From NCBI GenBank assembly GCA_023935145.1, contig CM043698.1, positions 86,465,001-86,529,000 on the forward strand: DNA of 64,000 nucleotides. Direction: 5' to 3'. Positions 21,370 through 32,745 of this stretch are shown piece after piece; position 1 is the first letter of the stretch; each line of letters begins with the position of its first letter. A program made the position numbers and the translations under genes. This stretch comes from Bretschneidera sinensis (lineage: Eukaryota; Streptophyta; Magnoliopsida; Brassicales; Akaniaceae). Below the pieces are notes generated by a model. That model saw only the letters and a program-made list of their open reading frames with translations, was not told the origin of the DNA and made no database searches.

Positions 21370-22203
21370 TATCACAACCATATTTACCTCCCTATATTCC
21401 ATCAAGTAATCAGTTGCAAAATTGGCTAATTTCATTGAAGTTTTTAGGGTATTTCCATGAATGGCTTGATTTCGGTTTGACCGAATTGTCTAAGCAGTCA
21501 CAGTCCAAAGAGTAATTTTCTCCACGGGCCACACATTTAGAACCTCGACAACCACTCCCTAACTCCTACCTGAATACAGGGACAATGATCAAATTCCATT
21601 ACCTCATCCCAAACTACCTTCGTCATTCTACAAGCCACAACAGAAAGAAGCCCATCCTCCTTTCCCTCACCACACACCTCATTCACACCTACTTCACGTC
21701 TGACCAAATTGACCAAACATAGAAGACAATTAGGGGACAACCTCCACAAAAACAACTTGATCTTGTTAGGAACCATTAACGACCAAACTAACTTCCAAAC
21801 TTTTTCTGTGATAGGCCCTGGTCTGATCCCCCAGCAGATGATGAATAAGCCATTATATCAATCACATGTAACTATGCCCTTCTCTCCATATGGTACCTAC
21901 TACGCATCGAATAAGTACTAGAAGATGTGTAATGCCAGAGTAATACATCCTGAGATTGTCGTATACTCAAATGGAATGTTCGAAAATATGTCGACCTTAT
22001 ATGGGAGAAAACAATGTTGCAATTTATCAATCTGTTAATGTTGGTTTTCTCCATCAATTAACTATGTTACTGTAGCCTCTTAGTCCAAATTTTGAATAAG
22101 AGATTTCACTTTGAAAGACCAAGGAATGGGAAACCAAGGATCATACCAAATCTTAACCCTTTCACCATTGCCAATCCTTCATCTCACCCTTCTGTGTAAC
22201 ATT
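21370..22203 (-). pseudogene. L1-type LINE ORF2, zinc-binding C-terminal part
   Basis: Minus-strand frames from 22203 down read GNGERVKIWYDPWFPIPW, then DVLLWHYTSSSTYSMRSRYH at about 21945, then VPNKIKLFLWRLSPNCLLCL and RMTKVVWDEV at 21776-21600. These are the linker and zf-RVT domain of plant L1 elements. The expected second cysteine pair is degraded. The tail extends to about 21370, next to the copia LTR. It is continuous in order with the reverse transcriptase piece at 25146-25850 but separated from it by 2.9 kb of other DNA. Confidence 0.85.
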
Positions 22204-22904
22204 GCCATTACAAGAAAATTTGCTATTTGCGATGAAAATTTATGTCACAAGTACCCATTTATCTGTCGCATTTAATTATCTGTGAATTTCATCGCAGATA
22301 GTCCGTCACAAATACCTTAGTCGCAAATAATTTTTTCACGACCGAAAAACATTTTCATCGAATTTAATATTATTTGCTGTGGGAATTTCAGTCGTAAATA
22401 AGTCTCTTTTTAAAAAAAAAATAAAAGATACTATTTTATTAAAAGTATTTTCGATGTGAAAATCCGTCGCAATTAAAAAAATTATATGCTACGGATTCAA
22501 ATCTGTCGCAAATACTTTAAATGAGTATAAACAAACGATTCAAATCCGTTGCAGATACTATAAATTTGTATCTACTACGGATTTGAATCTATCACAAATA
22601 CTAATTTATAGAATCTGTCGCAGATACTATAATTTATAGTATCTGCTACGAATTTCAGTTCGTCATAGATACGAATAAATCCGTAGCAAATACTTTTATG
22701 GTTTTTTTTTTAAATTTATTCGAACTATTCAACTAAAACACAAATTTTAAAATCAATAACACCGATAATACAATCTGCTAAAATTTATAATTTCAATAAC
22801 AATACATCATATCATTCAATCCACTAATTTATATAAATTCGTTAACAATAATAAAAATGCAATATGTCATCAAATTCTCCTAAATAATACAAATATAATC
22901 ACAA

Positions 22905-22973
22905 ATGTGACAAGCCCATGTAGAAATCATCAGTCCCATCTTCATTCTACAATTGCTCAATAAGGTCCTGTGA
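22905..22973 (-). pseudogene. Possible 3' exon of a CACTA transposase gene
   Basis: On the minus strand, TTGTTTCACAG (acceptor-like) precedes a short reading frame containing DLIEQL, then stop, then NEDGTDDFYMG. This resembles the short acidic last exon of plant CACTA genes. It is only about 65 bases long, so the call rests on position within the CACTA-like DNA. Confidence 0.3.
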
Positions 22974-23079
22974 AACAAGTTAAAAGAGAAATCCATAAGA
23001 CATTTCGCAATCAAAGGAGAAAGTGTTAATTAATTATAAAAAATGATGGATAATCAATTTTAATGTTTACGTCGAAAAC

Positions 23080-25135
23080 CTGACATAACCCGAACAAGTG
23101 GTCCGAACTCAACTAAACTTATTCCCACATCTCACATTCTATGGTACGGATATGTCTGTACTCTCGGCTTGTCCACGAGACAAGTAATTTACGTTTTCGA
23201 CCCTAAAACCACTAAGTGTTAACGGTTTGAACATAAAACTCTCATTTTTTCTAACAGAACCCGAACCAGTGGTCAGAACTCGACTAAACTTATTCCCATA
23301 ACTCACATTCTATGGTATAAACGTGTCGATACTCTCGGCTCGTCCACAGGACGAGTATTTCATGTTTTCGACTATAAAACCAAGTGTTAATGGTTTCAAC
23401 CTAAAACTCTCACTTTTTCTCACAGAACCCGAACCAATTGTCTGAACTTGATTAGACTTATTCCCACAACTCAAATTCTATGGTAAGAATGTGCCATAAC
23501 TCTTAGCTCATCAACAGGACAAGTATTTTATGTTTTCGACCCTAAAACCATTTACTGTTAACGGTTTGAACCTAAAACTCTCACTTTTTCTCACAGAACC
23601 TAAACCGGTGGTCAGAACTCCACTAGACTTATTCTAACAACTCAAATTGTATGGCGCAAATGAGCCAGTATTCTCGACTCGTCCACGAGACGAGTATTTT
23701 ACGTTTTCGACTCCAAAACCACTAAGTGTTAACGGTTTCAACCTAAAACTCTCACTTTTTCTAACAGAATCCGAACCAATGGTCTGAACTCAACTAGATT
23801 TGTTACCACAACTCACATTATATGGTACAGACATGCCAGTACTCTCGGCTCATCCATGGGACAAGTATTTTACGTTTTCGACCCTAAAACCACTAAGTGT
23901 TAATGTTTTGAACATAAAACTCTCACTTTTTTATCACAAAACCTGAGCCAACAGTCAGAACTCGACTAGACTTGTTCTCACAACTCAAATTCTATGGTAT
24001 GGACGTACCGAAAATCTAGGCTCGTCAACGGGATGATTATTTTACGTTTTCGACCCTAAAACCACTAAGTCTTAATGGTTTGAACCTAAAACTCTCACTT
24101 TTTCTCACATAACCTAAACCAATGGTTCGAACTTGACTAGAATTATTTCCACAACTCAAATTCTATGGTATGGACGTGTTAGTACACTCGGCTGACCCAC
24201 GAGACAAGTATTTTACGTTTTCGACCCTAAAACCACTAAATGTTAACGGTTTGAACCTGAAACTCTCACTTTTTTCTCATAGATCCCAAACCAATGGTCA
24301 GAACTCAAGTAGACTTATTTCCACAACTCACATTCTAGGGTACGGACGTGCAGGTACTCTCGAGTCGTTAATGAGACAAGAATTTTATGTTTCCAACCAT
24401 AAAACCACAAAGTGTTAACGTTTTGGACCTAAAACTCTCACTTTTTCTCACATAACTCGAACCAATGGTCTGAACTTGACTAGACTTATTCGCATAACTC
24501 AAATTCTATGGTACGATTGTGATGGTACTCTCGGCTTGTCCACGGGACAAGTATTTTACATTTTCGACCATAAAACCACTAAGTGTTAACGATATAAACC
24601 TAAAACTCTCACTTTTTCTCACATAACCCGAACCGGTGATCAGAACTCGACTAGACTTCTCTCAAAACTCACATTATATGCTATAGACGTGCCGATACTC
24701 TCGACTCGTCCACACGACGAGTATTTTATGTTTTTGACCCTAAAACCACTAAGTGTTAACTGTTTCAACCTAAAACTCACTCTTTTTCTCACAAAACGCA
24801 AACCAATGGTCCAAGCTCGACTAGACTTATTCCCACAACTCACATTCTATGGTACGGACATGACGGTACTCTTAGCTTGTCCATGTTACTAGTATTTTAT
24901 GTTTTGGAACCTAAAACCACTAACTGTTAACAGTTTGAACCTAAAACTCTCATTTTTTTTTCTCACATAACCCGAACTAATGGTCTGAATTCGACTAGTA
25001 AAATATGACCCAAAAATCACTTTCTATGTTATGGATGTGTCGGTACCTTTCGGCTCATCCATGAGATGAGTATTTTACGTTTTCGACCCTAAAACCACTA
25101 AGTGTTAACGATTTCAACCTAAAACTCTCACAACT
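23080..25135. repeat. 171-bp tandem array, about 12 units
   Basis: Anchor words like CGAACCAATGGTCTGAAC start at 23091, 23262, 23430, 23601, 23772, 23944, 24115, 24287, 24458, 24629, 24799 and 24973. Spacing is 168-174 bases, mostly 171. Other conserved blocks are TTTTCGACCCTAAAACCAC, GTGTTAACGGTTT and CCTAAAACTCTCAC. Units are diverged at many sites, so the array is not freshly made. Each unit holds a short inverted repeat CTCGTCC-ACG-GGACGAG or a variant. No coding capacity is evident. Confidence 0.95.
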
Positions 25136-25145
25136 CACTTTCTAA

Positions 25146-25850
25146 AATAACTAACTTTTAGGCCGACCCATTTTCTCCCAACTGATCCAATGAATCTCAT
25201 ACTCCTCCAATTGTTGAATCCACCAAAATTGACTTATTGTAGCCCCCAAATATTTAGATATCGATGAGGGAAATAAAAAATAACCCATAGTATAAGTCGA
25301 AACTGTTTGCGCCACTGTGTTAATCAAGATTTCCTTCCCCTCCCTAGACAATAATTTTTCCTTCTACCCTTAGATCTTATTCCAAACTCTATCCTTCAAT
25401 GATTTGAAAGTTGTATTGCACGATCGATCCGCAGTTGCCAACAACCACAAGTAGTGCACATGACAAGACACAAGGTGAACGTGTAACACATTGGTTAACC
25501 CCTCACATAAACTATCTGAACAATTTTTTCTAAAGTATGTCATCGATTTTTCAAAATTAACAACTTAATCTGAACTATGTTCATATAATTCCATTTTTTT
25601 TTTAAATACCCCACACCCCTCATGGTTTGCCTTCAAAAACACCATATTGTCTTCTGTAAAAAATAAATGTGAAACCGGTGGACAATTAGGACTGGCTTGA
25701 ACCCTATGTAGTAGCCCTTTCCACTCTCTTTGTCTTATCAAAGCCGAAAATCGTTCTGCATACAGTAGAAAAAGATATGATGATAATATATCCCCCATGC
25801 TAAATGCCTCAAGACAGAACAATATGATCTTTTTGGTCTCCATTAAGTAG
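25146..25850 (-). pseudogene. L1-type LINE reverse transcriptase remnant
   Basis: The frame 25843-25565 reads GDILSSYLFLLYAERFSALI then SHLFFTEDNMVF, where the LINE active site FADD has become FTED. The frame 25351-25151 gives SREGKEILINTVAQTVSTYT then ISQFWWIQQ and HWISWEKMGRPKS, the thumb region of plant LINE polymerases. Frame breaks lie between the two. The 5' half of the LINE is missing, its edge at about 25850 being cut by an LTR-derived sequence. Confidence 0.87.
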
Positions 25851-25902
25851 TAACAGAGAGAAAACTATAGCAAAGCAACAGAGAGAAAAACATAGCAAAG
25901 CA
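25851..25902. repeat. Possible LTR fragment, left of the gag-only element
   Basis: Two copies of an ACAGAGAGAAAAC-type sequence sit between the LINE and the gag-only retrotransposon. Together with 32457-32745 it may be one LTR that the gag-only element entered, because the 5-bp duplication AAGCA bridges the two sides. Its true ends are not resolved. Confidence 0.35.
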
Positions 25903-27412
25903 TGATTACGCCCAAAATATAACACAGTTATTGTAGTACAGCTTTGGGGTGTCAATTCCACAGGAAAACAAGTTAATTACAAAAGAATGTGTGAATTTGA
26001 ACACAAACGATAAAAGATTGATTGAAAAAATCTGAATTGTGTGAAAATAGTGTGAAGGATAGTATAATAAAGAAACAACAAGGTTCCGAAAATCCTCCCT
26101 AGGTTCGTTGCCCTAATCCTAACTTGATTCAGTTGTTTTTATCTCGATTGCAAGTTTCATATCCCAAACAAGCAATCGGCAAATATTCAATTAAAGTGCA
26201 TGTATAAACCCTAATGTAATTGATATGAATTATTCTTTACTTTCAAGCACACATGACCTAACTTATAAATTATCAAGAGACGACGATATATCTAAATGAT
26301 AATACCGCAGCAATGGAAAAATCTACAAAAGAGATCTACCGGACTCAATCACACCCAAACAAATACACATAAGAAGAGCATGACTATACTTATATGGAAA
26401 AGAAGCATGCAATCACCGGACTAATAAAAATCTACTGATTAAATTAAAGAATAAAACATAACAATATTTAATAAAAATAATACCAAACTACAACTGAATC
26501 AAATAAAGGAAAATAAGAACAACTACACCTAGGGATTCATCCCTTCGCCTTGCTTGGAGACTAGCCGGCCATGGAGCTCATGTTTCCTTGAGTTGCCTCC
26601 GGCCTCTCAACGATCATCTCCTCATTGGTAGCGAAAACTTCGGCGATTCCTCAGCTTTCCCTCCAAAATTATACTTCGAATTCATCCTAAAGGCCCTCTG
26701 GATTGCTTCTAAAGGCCCTCTGGATTCACTCTCTGATGATTTTCGATGAGCTCCGATTGATCCTCAAAGCTAAAGTGGAGTGGGTCTTATATAGGCAAAT
26801 AGCAAGAGTGCAATGTGTTTTCCATCCGATGTGGGATATGGGATATAGAAATGTGTTTTCCAACCGATGTGGGATGTGGGATTTAAGCCCAAAATCACGC
26901 TGAAATCCCGCACAGCCCGCACAGCCCGCACAGCCTGACCTTTGTCTACTAAAACTGCCATAACTTTCTCTGGAAAAATCATTTTGACGAACCGTAAAAT
27001 TTTCCAGAAAATAGACTTCCGGATCTTTCTAAGTATATATTGTTCATCTCCTGGTTCTTCTTGTATCAGTACAGTTTAATTTTCAAAGATGATTGATCTG
27101 TACGGGCAATTCTCGCAATTTATTGAAACTCCTTTCCAATGCGGGCAACAGTTGTTGCTCTTTTAAGCCCTCCATCTTGTCCTTTCGGAAGTATTCCTTC
27201 ACTCCAATATGCCTCGAGTCTTTGTGCTTCAAGCAATGATAACTTTTCCTCCTCTTTTGAGCTTAAAGTACCTGAAAATGCACCGAAGTAGATCAATGAT
27301 CCAAGAATGATACTTTAGAGTTGTTAACATATACAAGTGCAATTAAAACCTAGATCAACCCTAAAATGCTAACAATTAAGTACTGTTGAGATGCATTTTA
27401 TGACTCTCATCA
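25903..27412 (-). repeat. 3' LTR of the gag-only element
   Basis: This 1,510-bp LTR matches 30973-32456 over its length with scattered substitutions and small indels, for example an extra CACAGCCCG-type run near 26912-26930. It is bordered on the right by TAGTTGGAGGTTG on the minus strand, a likely polypurine tract. Confidence 0.93.
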
Positions 27413-29045
27413 CAACCTCCAACTAGCTTATTGCTAGTCCCTAGCAATTCAAGTGAAAATAAGAGATGAATTCTATGGTAGGAGTTAAAAACAAAGTAAA
27501 GCAATGCTAGCGTTGAACCAAGAGTAATTCACTTTTTGTCTCAAAAATTTCACATAACATACGGCACATAGAATCATTAAATTTCACCTAAGTCCAAAAG
27601 TAATCTAAACATCAATCTTAAAATTGTTATTGACTCTTAACATCCATCTTACCACAATCCATTAATCCGAACATCCGGATGATTTTATGCATAACATTCG
27701 TGAATACAAGTCTTAGCCTCTAAAACATGATAAATTGCGTGACATCAATCACAAAAACAAGCTCCATAGGCTCATTTTTCAAATCACTCTCCACTATTGT
27801 AGAAAAATCACACTACATTGGATCAATAGGTCTTTAATAAGCTTGTAACGTTAGGCTAAGGTAAAGGTTAAGAAGGAATGAGAAGGATTCAACAAGTAAA
27901 AGAACTTAATCTCTTAGTTTTGAACACAACTCTTTAAGCACTGGATAACCTTACTTCAATACCCAACTCTTCCAACCATTTTTCGAGCATTTCTTTCAAC
28001 AAATCACCATTTTTTTTCTTTCTTTCTTCTTTCTTCTTTCTCCGTCATAATTCATTTTTTTTTATTTTGGCACATAACTATTCACCTTCTTTTTCATCAT
28101 TTTTTTTCTTTTCTTTTCCACAACCCCCAACTTATCTCCTTTAATGTACTTGGGTTGTGGTAGTGATATTTTTTAATATTTCCACCCTTACTCCTTTTAA
28201 GTGCTTCTCACAACATGTGTATGACTAAGTTCTTTTAAAAGAAAGGTAAGGATAAAATATTTTTAGGCTCATAAAGGTAAGTAAATGGTTTATCGAAAGA
28301 AACAAGGCTCAATTTTTATTTTAAAAAAAAAGGCTCAAATAGGTGATTAGTGATAAATATAGCAATGGTAGGTTTGAAAGGCTCAAACGGTTCAAAAATA
28401 GCCTATATCATATCCTAAGTAGTGTGTATTCTAGGAATTCGCCTCAAGTGATTATCAAGTAAGTTCTAGAGCTTGTTGAGACTGTAAAAATATTCACAAA
28501 ATAATCACACATAAAATTTCTCTAGATGTTATAGACTAATCATACAATCTTACCACAAACTAGAGTCTCTAACCAAATGAAGATTGATGCTTAAATTAAT
28601 TTCAAACTGAAGCAAGATTTAACTTCTTCTAAATGCTATATGTTATCTCAATTAAGTTTATATCATTGACATGTAAATTAACTCTAAGGCAAACACCAAG
28701 CATGCTAAAAAAAACAAAAATGACACAAAGCAGTTCAATTATATGCTATATAAATGTATATCTTCCACCCCCAACTTAAGATAAGCATTGTCCTCAATGA
28801 AAAAAAAACAAAAGTTAAGGAAACTCCCTTTTTAACCAACGGTGCGTGGAGTTGAAAGTTGTGCACGATCATTTGAACTGCTTCGTTTATTTGTCCCTGA
28901 AAAATAAATACTAAAGTAAAACTGGAAAACAGCAAAATAATAATAATAAACAAGAAAAAGAAATATGAAAAACAGTAAAAGTAAAAGGATACATTGTGGG
29001 CTGCCTCCCATGAGTGCTAAGTTTTACGTCTTCAGCCAAACACTC
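27413..29045 (-). other. Noncoding interior of the gag-only element
   Basis: These 1.6 kb lie between the gag end and the 3' LTR, where pol would be expected. They are AT-rich with homopolymer runs (28005-28130). I see no RT, integrase or other domain in either strand. Confidence 0.6.
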
Positions 29046-29924
29046 TTATTCCTTCCTTGAAAAACATAGGTTAAATGCATCCGCCACTGCTTTATTGCCA
29101 AATTCGGTGCTTCTATGCTTGGGAGGGGCCTCAAGGATGTCATCAGTAACATCCGCAAATTTTGGCTCGATATGTGCTCTGGTGAAGCCATGGGTGGGGG
29201 TGGACTCCAATGGATTAAGATGCTGGACATTTTCCATGAATGAGTCCATCGTGTATGCTTGGTGGCTTTCGTCCACATCCTCTGATTTCTTCATTGTTGG
29301 GATGTGTAAGGACTTACCATTTACCGTCTTAATGGCATTCACCTCCTTCAAATTCTGTTGCGCTAGGTGCTGACCATGGGATGTGGACTGAGATTGAGCA
29401 GGGAACTTACCTCGCTCAGTCACACTCAAGTAGCTCATCAACTTGGACATTTGGCTCTTTATCTCCTTATATTCTTCAACAACCTGCACAATTAACGATT
29501 CAAGTCTTTTATTAGTCTTACCCTGTGCCTCAATAAAAGCATGTAAAGTGTCTTCTAAAGAACTCTTAGAAGACACATGTGCATGATATGTTGCAGAATA
29601 TGAGCTAGGGGATTGTGCAAGCTGCTGATTTTCAGATTTCCAGCTGAAGGTGGGGTTATCGCGCTATCCCGAATTATAGGTATTAGAGAAGGGTGTAAAA
29701 GGCTTCGTGTACATGCCTAAGGAATTACATTGTTCCTTATACATCCCTCTCATATCAGCAAATGTGGGACACTCTTGGGCGAGATGATCTACACCGCCAC
29801 ACACAAAACATGGTTCAAAATATTTTGCATGATTGACCACGTGTGTTGGCTTTGAGCTTTTAGTCTTTAATGCCTCTAGTTCCCTAGTGAGCATCTCGAC
29901 CTTGGCCTTAAGGTTTTCCACCAT
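29046..29924 (-). pseudogene. Athila-like Gag, zinc knuckle and C-terminal part
   Basis: The frame 29924-29664 starts MVENLKAKVEMLTRELEALK and carries CFVCGGVDHLAQEC, a CCHC knuckle. One in-frame stop at about 29664 separates it from 29576-29046, which begins SSKSSLEDTLHAFIEAQGKT and ends CFSRKE then stop. These pieces match the normal downstream half of Athila Gag. No protease follows. Confidence 0.82.
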
Positions 29925-29933
29925 TTAGGTTCC

Positions 29934-30767
29934 CTATAGGTCGTGACCTATTTGTGCTTTCAGTAGCACTAGGTCCAGTCCAAGTGTGAGCTTTTCAGCA
30001 AGCACATTGAGGTACTCTATGGCCTCATCAGGATCTTTCTCCAAGAACCCACCATTACACATCATCTCTACGAATTGGCGCTCTCTATATGTAAGTCCCT
30101 CATAAAAATAGCTCACCAAGCGCCAACTCTCATACCCGTGGTGAGGGCACATACTCAATAACTCCTTAAATCTTTCCCAAGACTGATATAAGGTCTCACT
30201 ATCCTTTTGTGCAAAGGTGGAGATTTGCTTTTTCAAAGCGTTGGTCTTATGTTGGGGAAAGTATTTGTTAAAGAAAGCCCGAGTCATCTCAGTCCACGAC
30301 CTAATAGATCGTGGTCTTAGTGAGTATAGCCAACTCTTAGCTCTATCCTTCAAAGCGAAAGGAAAGAACTTAAGCCTCACAATGTCATCAGTTTCATCTT
30401 GACTATGAAAAGTCGCGACTACTTCCTCAAACTCTCTAATGTGCACATATGGGTTTTCATTATCTAAGCCATGAAATGTAGGGAGTAATTGAATCATCCC
30501 TGGTTTAAGATCTAATTGGCGAGTATTGGCTGGAAACATGATGCATGATGGTGTGGCTGTGCGTGTAGGGTGGAGGTAATCCTGAAGTGTCCTAGCAATA
30601 TTCTCATTATGGTTATCGGCCATGTTAACAGAATTCTCTAAATTCTCACTTAGGTTTCCACTATTGGTTGATCTAGACGAAGTTTCACTATCAGACTCTG
30701 AAGGAGAGGGTAATTCTAGTTCGGGTCCTCTAATGAATTTACCTCGCAAATCTCTCAGTCTAAACAA
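29934..30767 (-). CDS. Athila-like Gag, capsid part
   Basis: This 277-residue ORF starts MFRLRDLRGKFIRGPELELP and has an acidic serine-rich head. The motif ARTLQDYLHPTRTATPSCIM lies at about residues 59-78. The capsid core holds LLPTFHGLDNENPYVHIREF, KFFPFALKDRAKSWLYSL, FFNKYFPQHKTN and ETLYQSWERFKELLSMCPHH. The frame is open to 29934. Two stops (29931-29933 and 29925-29927) separate it from the in-phase zinc-knuckle ORF, so a full Gag needs readthrough or is no longer made. It would package RNA into particles. Confidence 0.88.
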   Translation of the reverse strand: MFRLRDLRGKFIRGPELELPSPSESDSETSSRSTNSGNLSENLENSVNMADNHNENIARTLQDYLHPTRTATPSCIMFPANTRQLDLKPGMIQLLPTFHGLDNENPYVHIREFEEVVATFHSQDETDDIVRLKFFPFALKDRAKSWLYSLRPRSIRSWTEMTRAFFNKYFPQHKTNALKKQISTFAQKDSETLYQSWERFKELLSMCPHHGYESWRLVSYFYEGLTYRERQFVEMMCNGGFLEKDPDEAIEYLNVLAEKLTLGLDLVLLKAQIGHDL

Positions 30768-30950
30768 ACACCAAATGAATCAGAGGGAAAATAAATAAAA
30801 CAAAATAATAAATAAATAAATAATCATAAAATTAAAATAAGGTAAAGGAACAATATTACCGTATTTACAAACTGCTGAAAAGAAAAATATTTACAATTCT
30901 TCTACTGTCACACTCAAAGTTGATAAACTTCCTTGTACTTAAGCGCATTT

Positions 30951-30970
30951 CCTCAGCAACGGCGCCAAAA
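30951..30970 (-). promoter_or_regulatory. Primer-binding site of the gag-only element
   Basis: On the minus strand TTTTGGCGCCGTTGCTGAGG lies two bases inside the 5' LTR. The TGGCGCCGTTGC core is the primer site seen in Athila/Tat/Ogre-group gypsy elements, not the initiator tRNA-Met type. Confidence 0.8.
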
Positions 30971-30972
30971 TT

Positions 30973-32456
30973 TGATTACGCCCAAAACATAACGCGGTTA
31001 TTGTAGTACAGCTTTGGGGTGTCGATTCCACAGGGAAACAAGTTAATTACAAAAGAATGTGTGAATTTGAACACAAACGATAAAAAATTGATTGAAAGAA
31101 TCTGAATTGTGTGAAAATAGTGTGAAGGATAGTATAATAAAGAAACAACAAGGTTCCGAAAATCCTCCCTAGGTTCGTTGCCCTAATCATAACTTGATTC
31201 AATTGTTTTTATCTCGATTGCAAGTTTCACATCCCAAACAGGAAATCGGCAAATATTCAATTAAAGCGCATGTATAAACCCTAATGTAATTGATATGAAT
31301 TATTCTTTACTTTCAAGCACACATGACCTAACTTATAAATTATCAAGAGACGACGATACATCTAAATGACAATACCGCAGCAATGGACAAATCTATAAAA
31401 GAGATCTACCAGACTCAATCATACCCAAACAAATACACATAAGAAGAGCATGATATGGAAAAGAAGGATGCAATCACCGGACTAATAAAAATCTACTAAT
31501 TAAATTAAAGAATAAAACATAACAATATTTAATGAAAATAATACCAAACTACAACTGAATCAAATAAAGGAAAATAAGAACAACTACACCTAGGGAATCA
31601 TCCATTTGCCTTGCTTGGAGACTAGCCGGCCATGGAGCTCATGCTTCCTTGAGTTGCCTCCGGCCTCTCAACAATCATCTCCTCCTTGGTAGCGAAAGCT
31701 TCGGCGATCCCTCAGCTTGCCCTCCAAAATTATACTTCGGATTCGTCCTAAAGACCCTCTGGATTGCTCCTAAAGGCCCTCTGGATTCACTCTCTGATGA
31801 TTTCAGATGAGCTCCGATTCATGCCTCAAAGCTGAAGTGGAGTAGGCCTTTTATAGGGAAATACCACGAGTGCAATGTGTTTCCCATCTGATGTGGGATG
31901 TGGGATATAGAAATGTGTTTTCCAACCGATGTGGGATGTGGGATTTAAGCCCAAAATCACGCTGAAATCCCGCACAGCCTGACCTTTGTCTACTAAAACT
32001 GCCATAACTTTCTCTAGAAAAATCCTTTTGATGAACCGTAAAATTCTCCAGAAAATAGACTTCCGGATCTTTCTAAGCATATATGGTTCATCTCCTGGTT
32101 CTTCTTGTATCAATACAGTTTAATTTTCAAAGATGATTGATCTGTACGGGCAATTCTCGCAATTTAGTGAAACTCCTTTCCAATGCGGGCAGCAGTTGTT
32201 GCTCTTTTAAGCCCTCCATCTTGTCCTTCCGGAAGTATTCTTTCACCCCAATATGCCTCGATTCTTTGTGCTTCAAGTAATGATAACTTTTCCTCCTCTT
32301 TAGAGCTTAAAGTACCTGAAAATGCACCGAAGTAGATCAATGATCCAAGAATGATACTTTAGAGTTGTTAACGTATAAAAGTGCAATTAAAACCTAGATC
32401 AACCCTAAAATGCTAACAATTAAGTACTGTTAAGATGAATTTTATGACTCTCATCA
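30973..32456 (-). repeat. 5' LTR of the gag-only element
   Basis: This 1,484-bp LTR partners 25903-27412. It begins TGATTACGCCC on the plus strand and ends CTCATCA next to the AAGCA duplication. Confidence 0.93.
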
Positions 32457-32745
32457 AAGCAACAAAGAGAAAGTTATAGCAGACAGAGCTATACAACAAA
32501 CAGATCCCTTTCAATGGTTAAAACTTCTTTTCTTCTAAGCTATTTTTTTTCTCAATTAAATTTATAGTAGCCTAGATTTGGGTGTATTGGGGATTTATGC
32601 TTAAGGGGTTTTCTCTCTTGATTTGTACTCCAATTTTGATTATAGTGTTATCTTTCACTATCGCCCGTAGATGTAGGAGTTTTAGCTCCGAACCGCATAA
32701 ATTTTCTGTGTCTGCTTATTTTTCTAGTGCTTTATTCCTAACAAA
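32457..32745. repeat. Possible copia-type LTR fragment, right part
   Basis: After the AAGCA duplication the sequence runs through TGTAGGAGTTTTAGCTCCG and ends ...TTTATTCCTAACA near 32744. Read on the minus strand it would start TGTTAGGAATAAAGC, a plausible LTR start. No partner LTR, primer site or coding region is seen, so a solo LTR is inferred. Confidence 0.45.

Larger units (their letters stand above)
22206..25145. mobile_element. CACTA-like DNA transposon piece inside the LINE
   Basis: The left end reads CATTACAAGAAAATTTGC, one base from the CACTACAAGAAAA terminus of En/Spm (CACTA) elements. It is followed by many short repeats in both orientations around AATCCGTCGCAAATA (22230-22700), typical CACTA subterminal repeats. 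A possible 3' transposase exon lies at about 22910-22970 on the minus strand, and a tandem array follows. The matching right terminus was not found: the array stops at 25145 directly on LINE sequence, and the LINE has also lost about 100 codons there. A rearranged or end-deleted element is likely. Confidence 0.6.
25903..32456 (-). mobile_element. Athila-like gag-only retrotransposon (TR-GAG type)
   Basis: The element is 6,554 bp long with LTRs at 25903-27412 and 30973-32456 (TGATGAGA...CGTAATCA in element orientation) and the duplication AAGCA at 25898-25902 and 32457-32461. The interior holds a primer site, a gag gene and about 1.6 kb without genes. No protease, RT, RNase H or integrase was found, so it needs proteins from another element. 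Terminal-repeat elements with only Gag are known in plants as TR-GAG. The gag wording is Athila-like. Confidence 0.93.

Noticed and set aside
23080..25135. Centromeric satellite (about 171 bp) near a CENP-C gene
   Set aside because: The array is only about 2 kb, diverged and embedded in CACTA-like DNA. The period matching human alpha satellite is coincidence, and a gene encoding a centromere protein need not be near a centromere.
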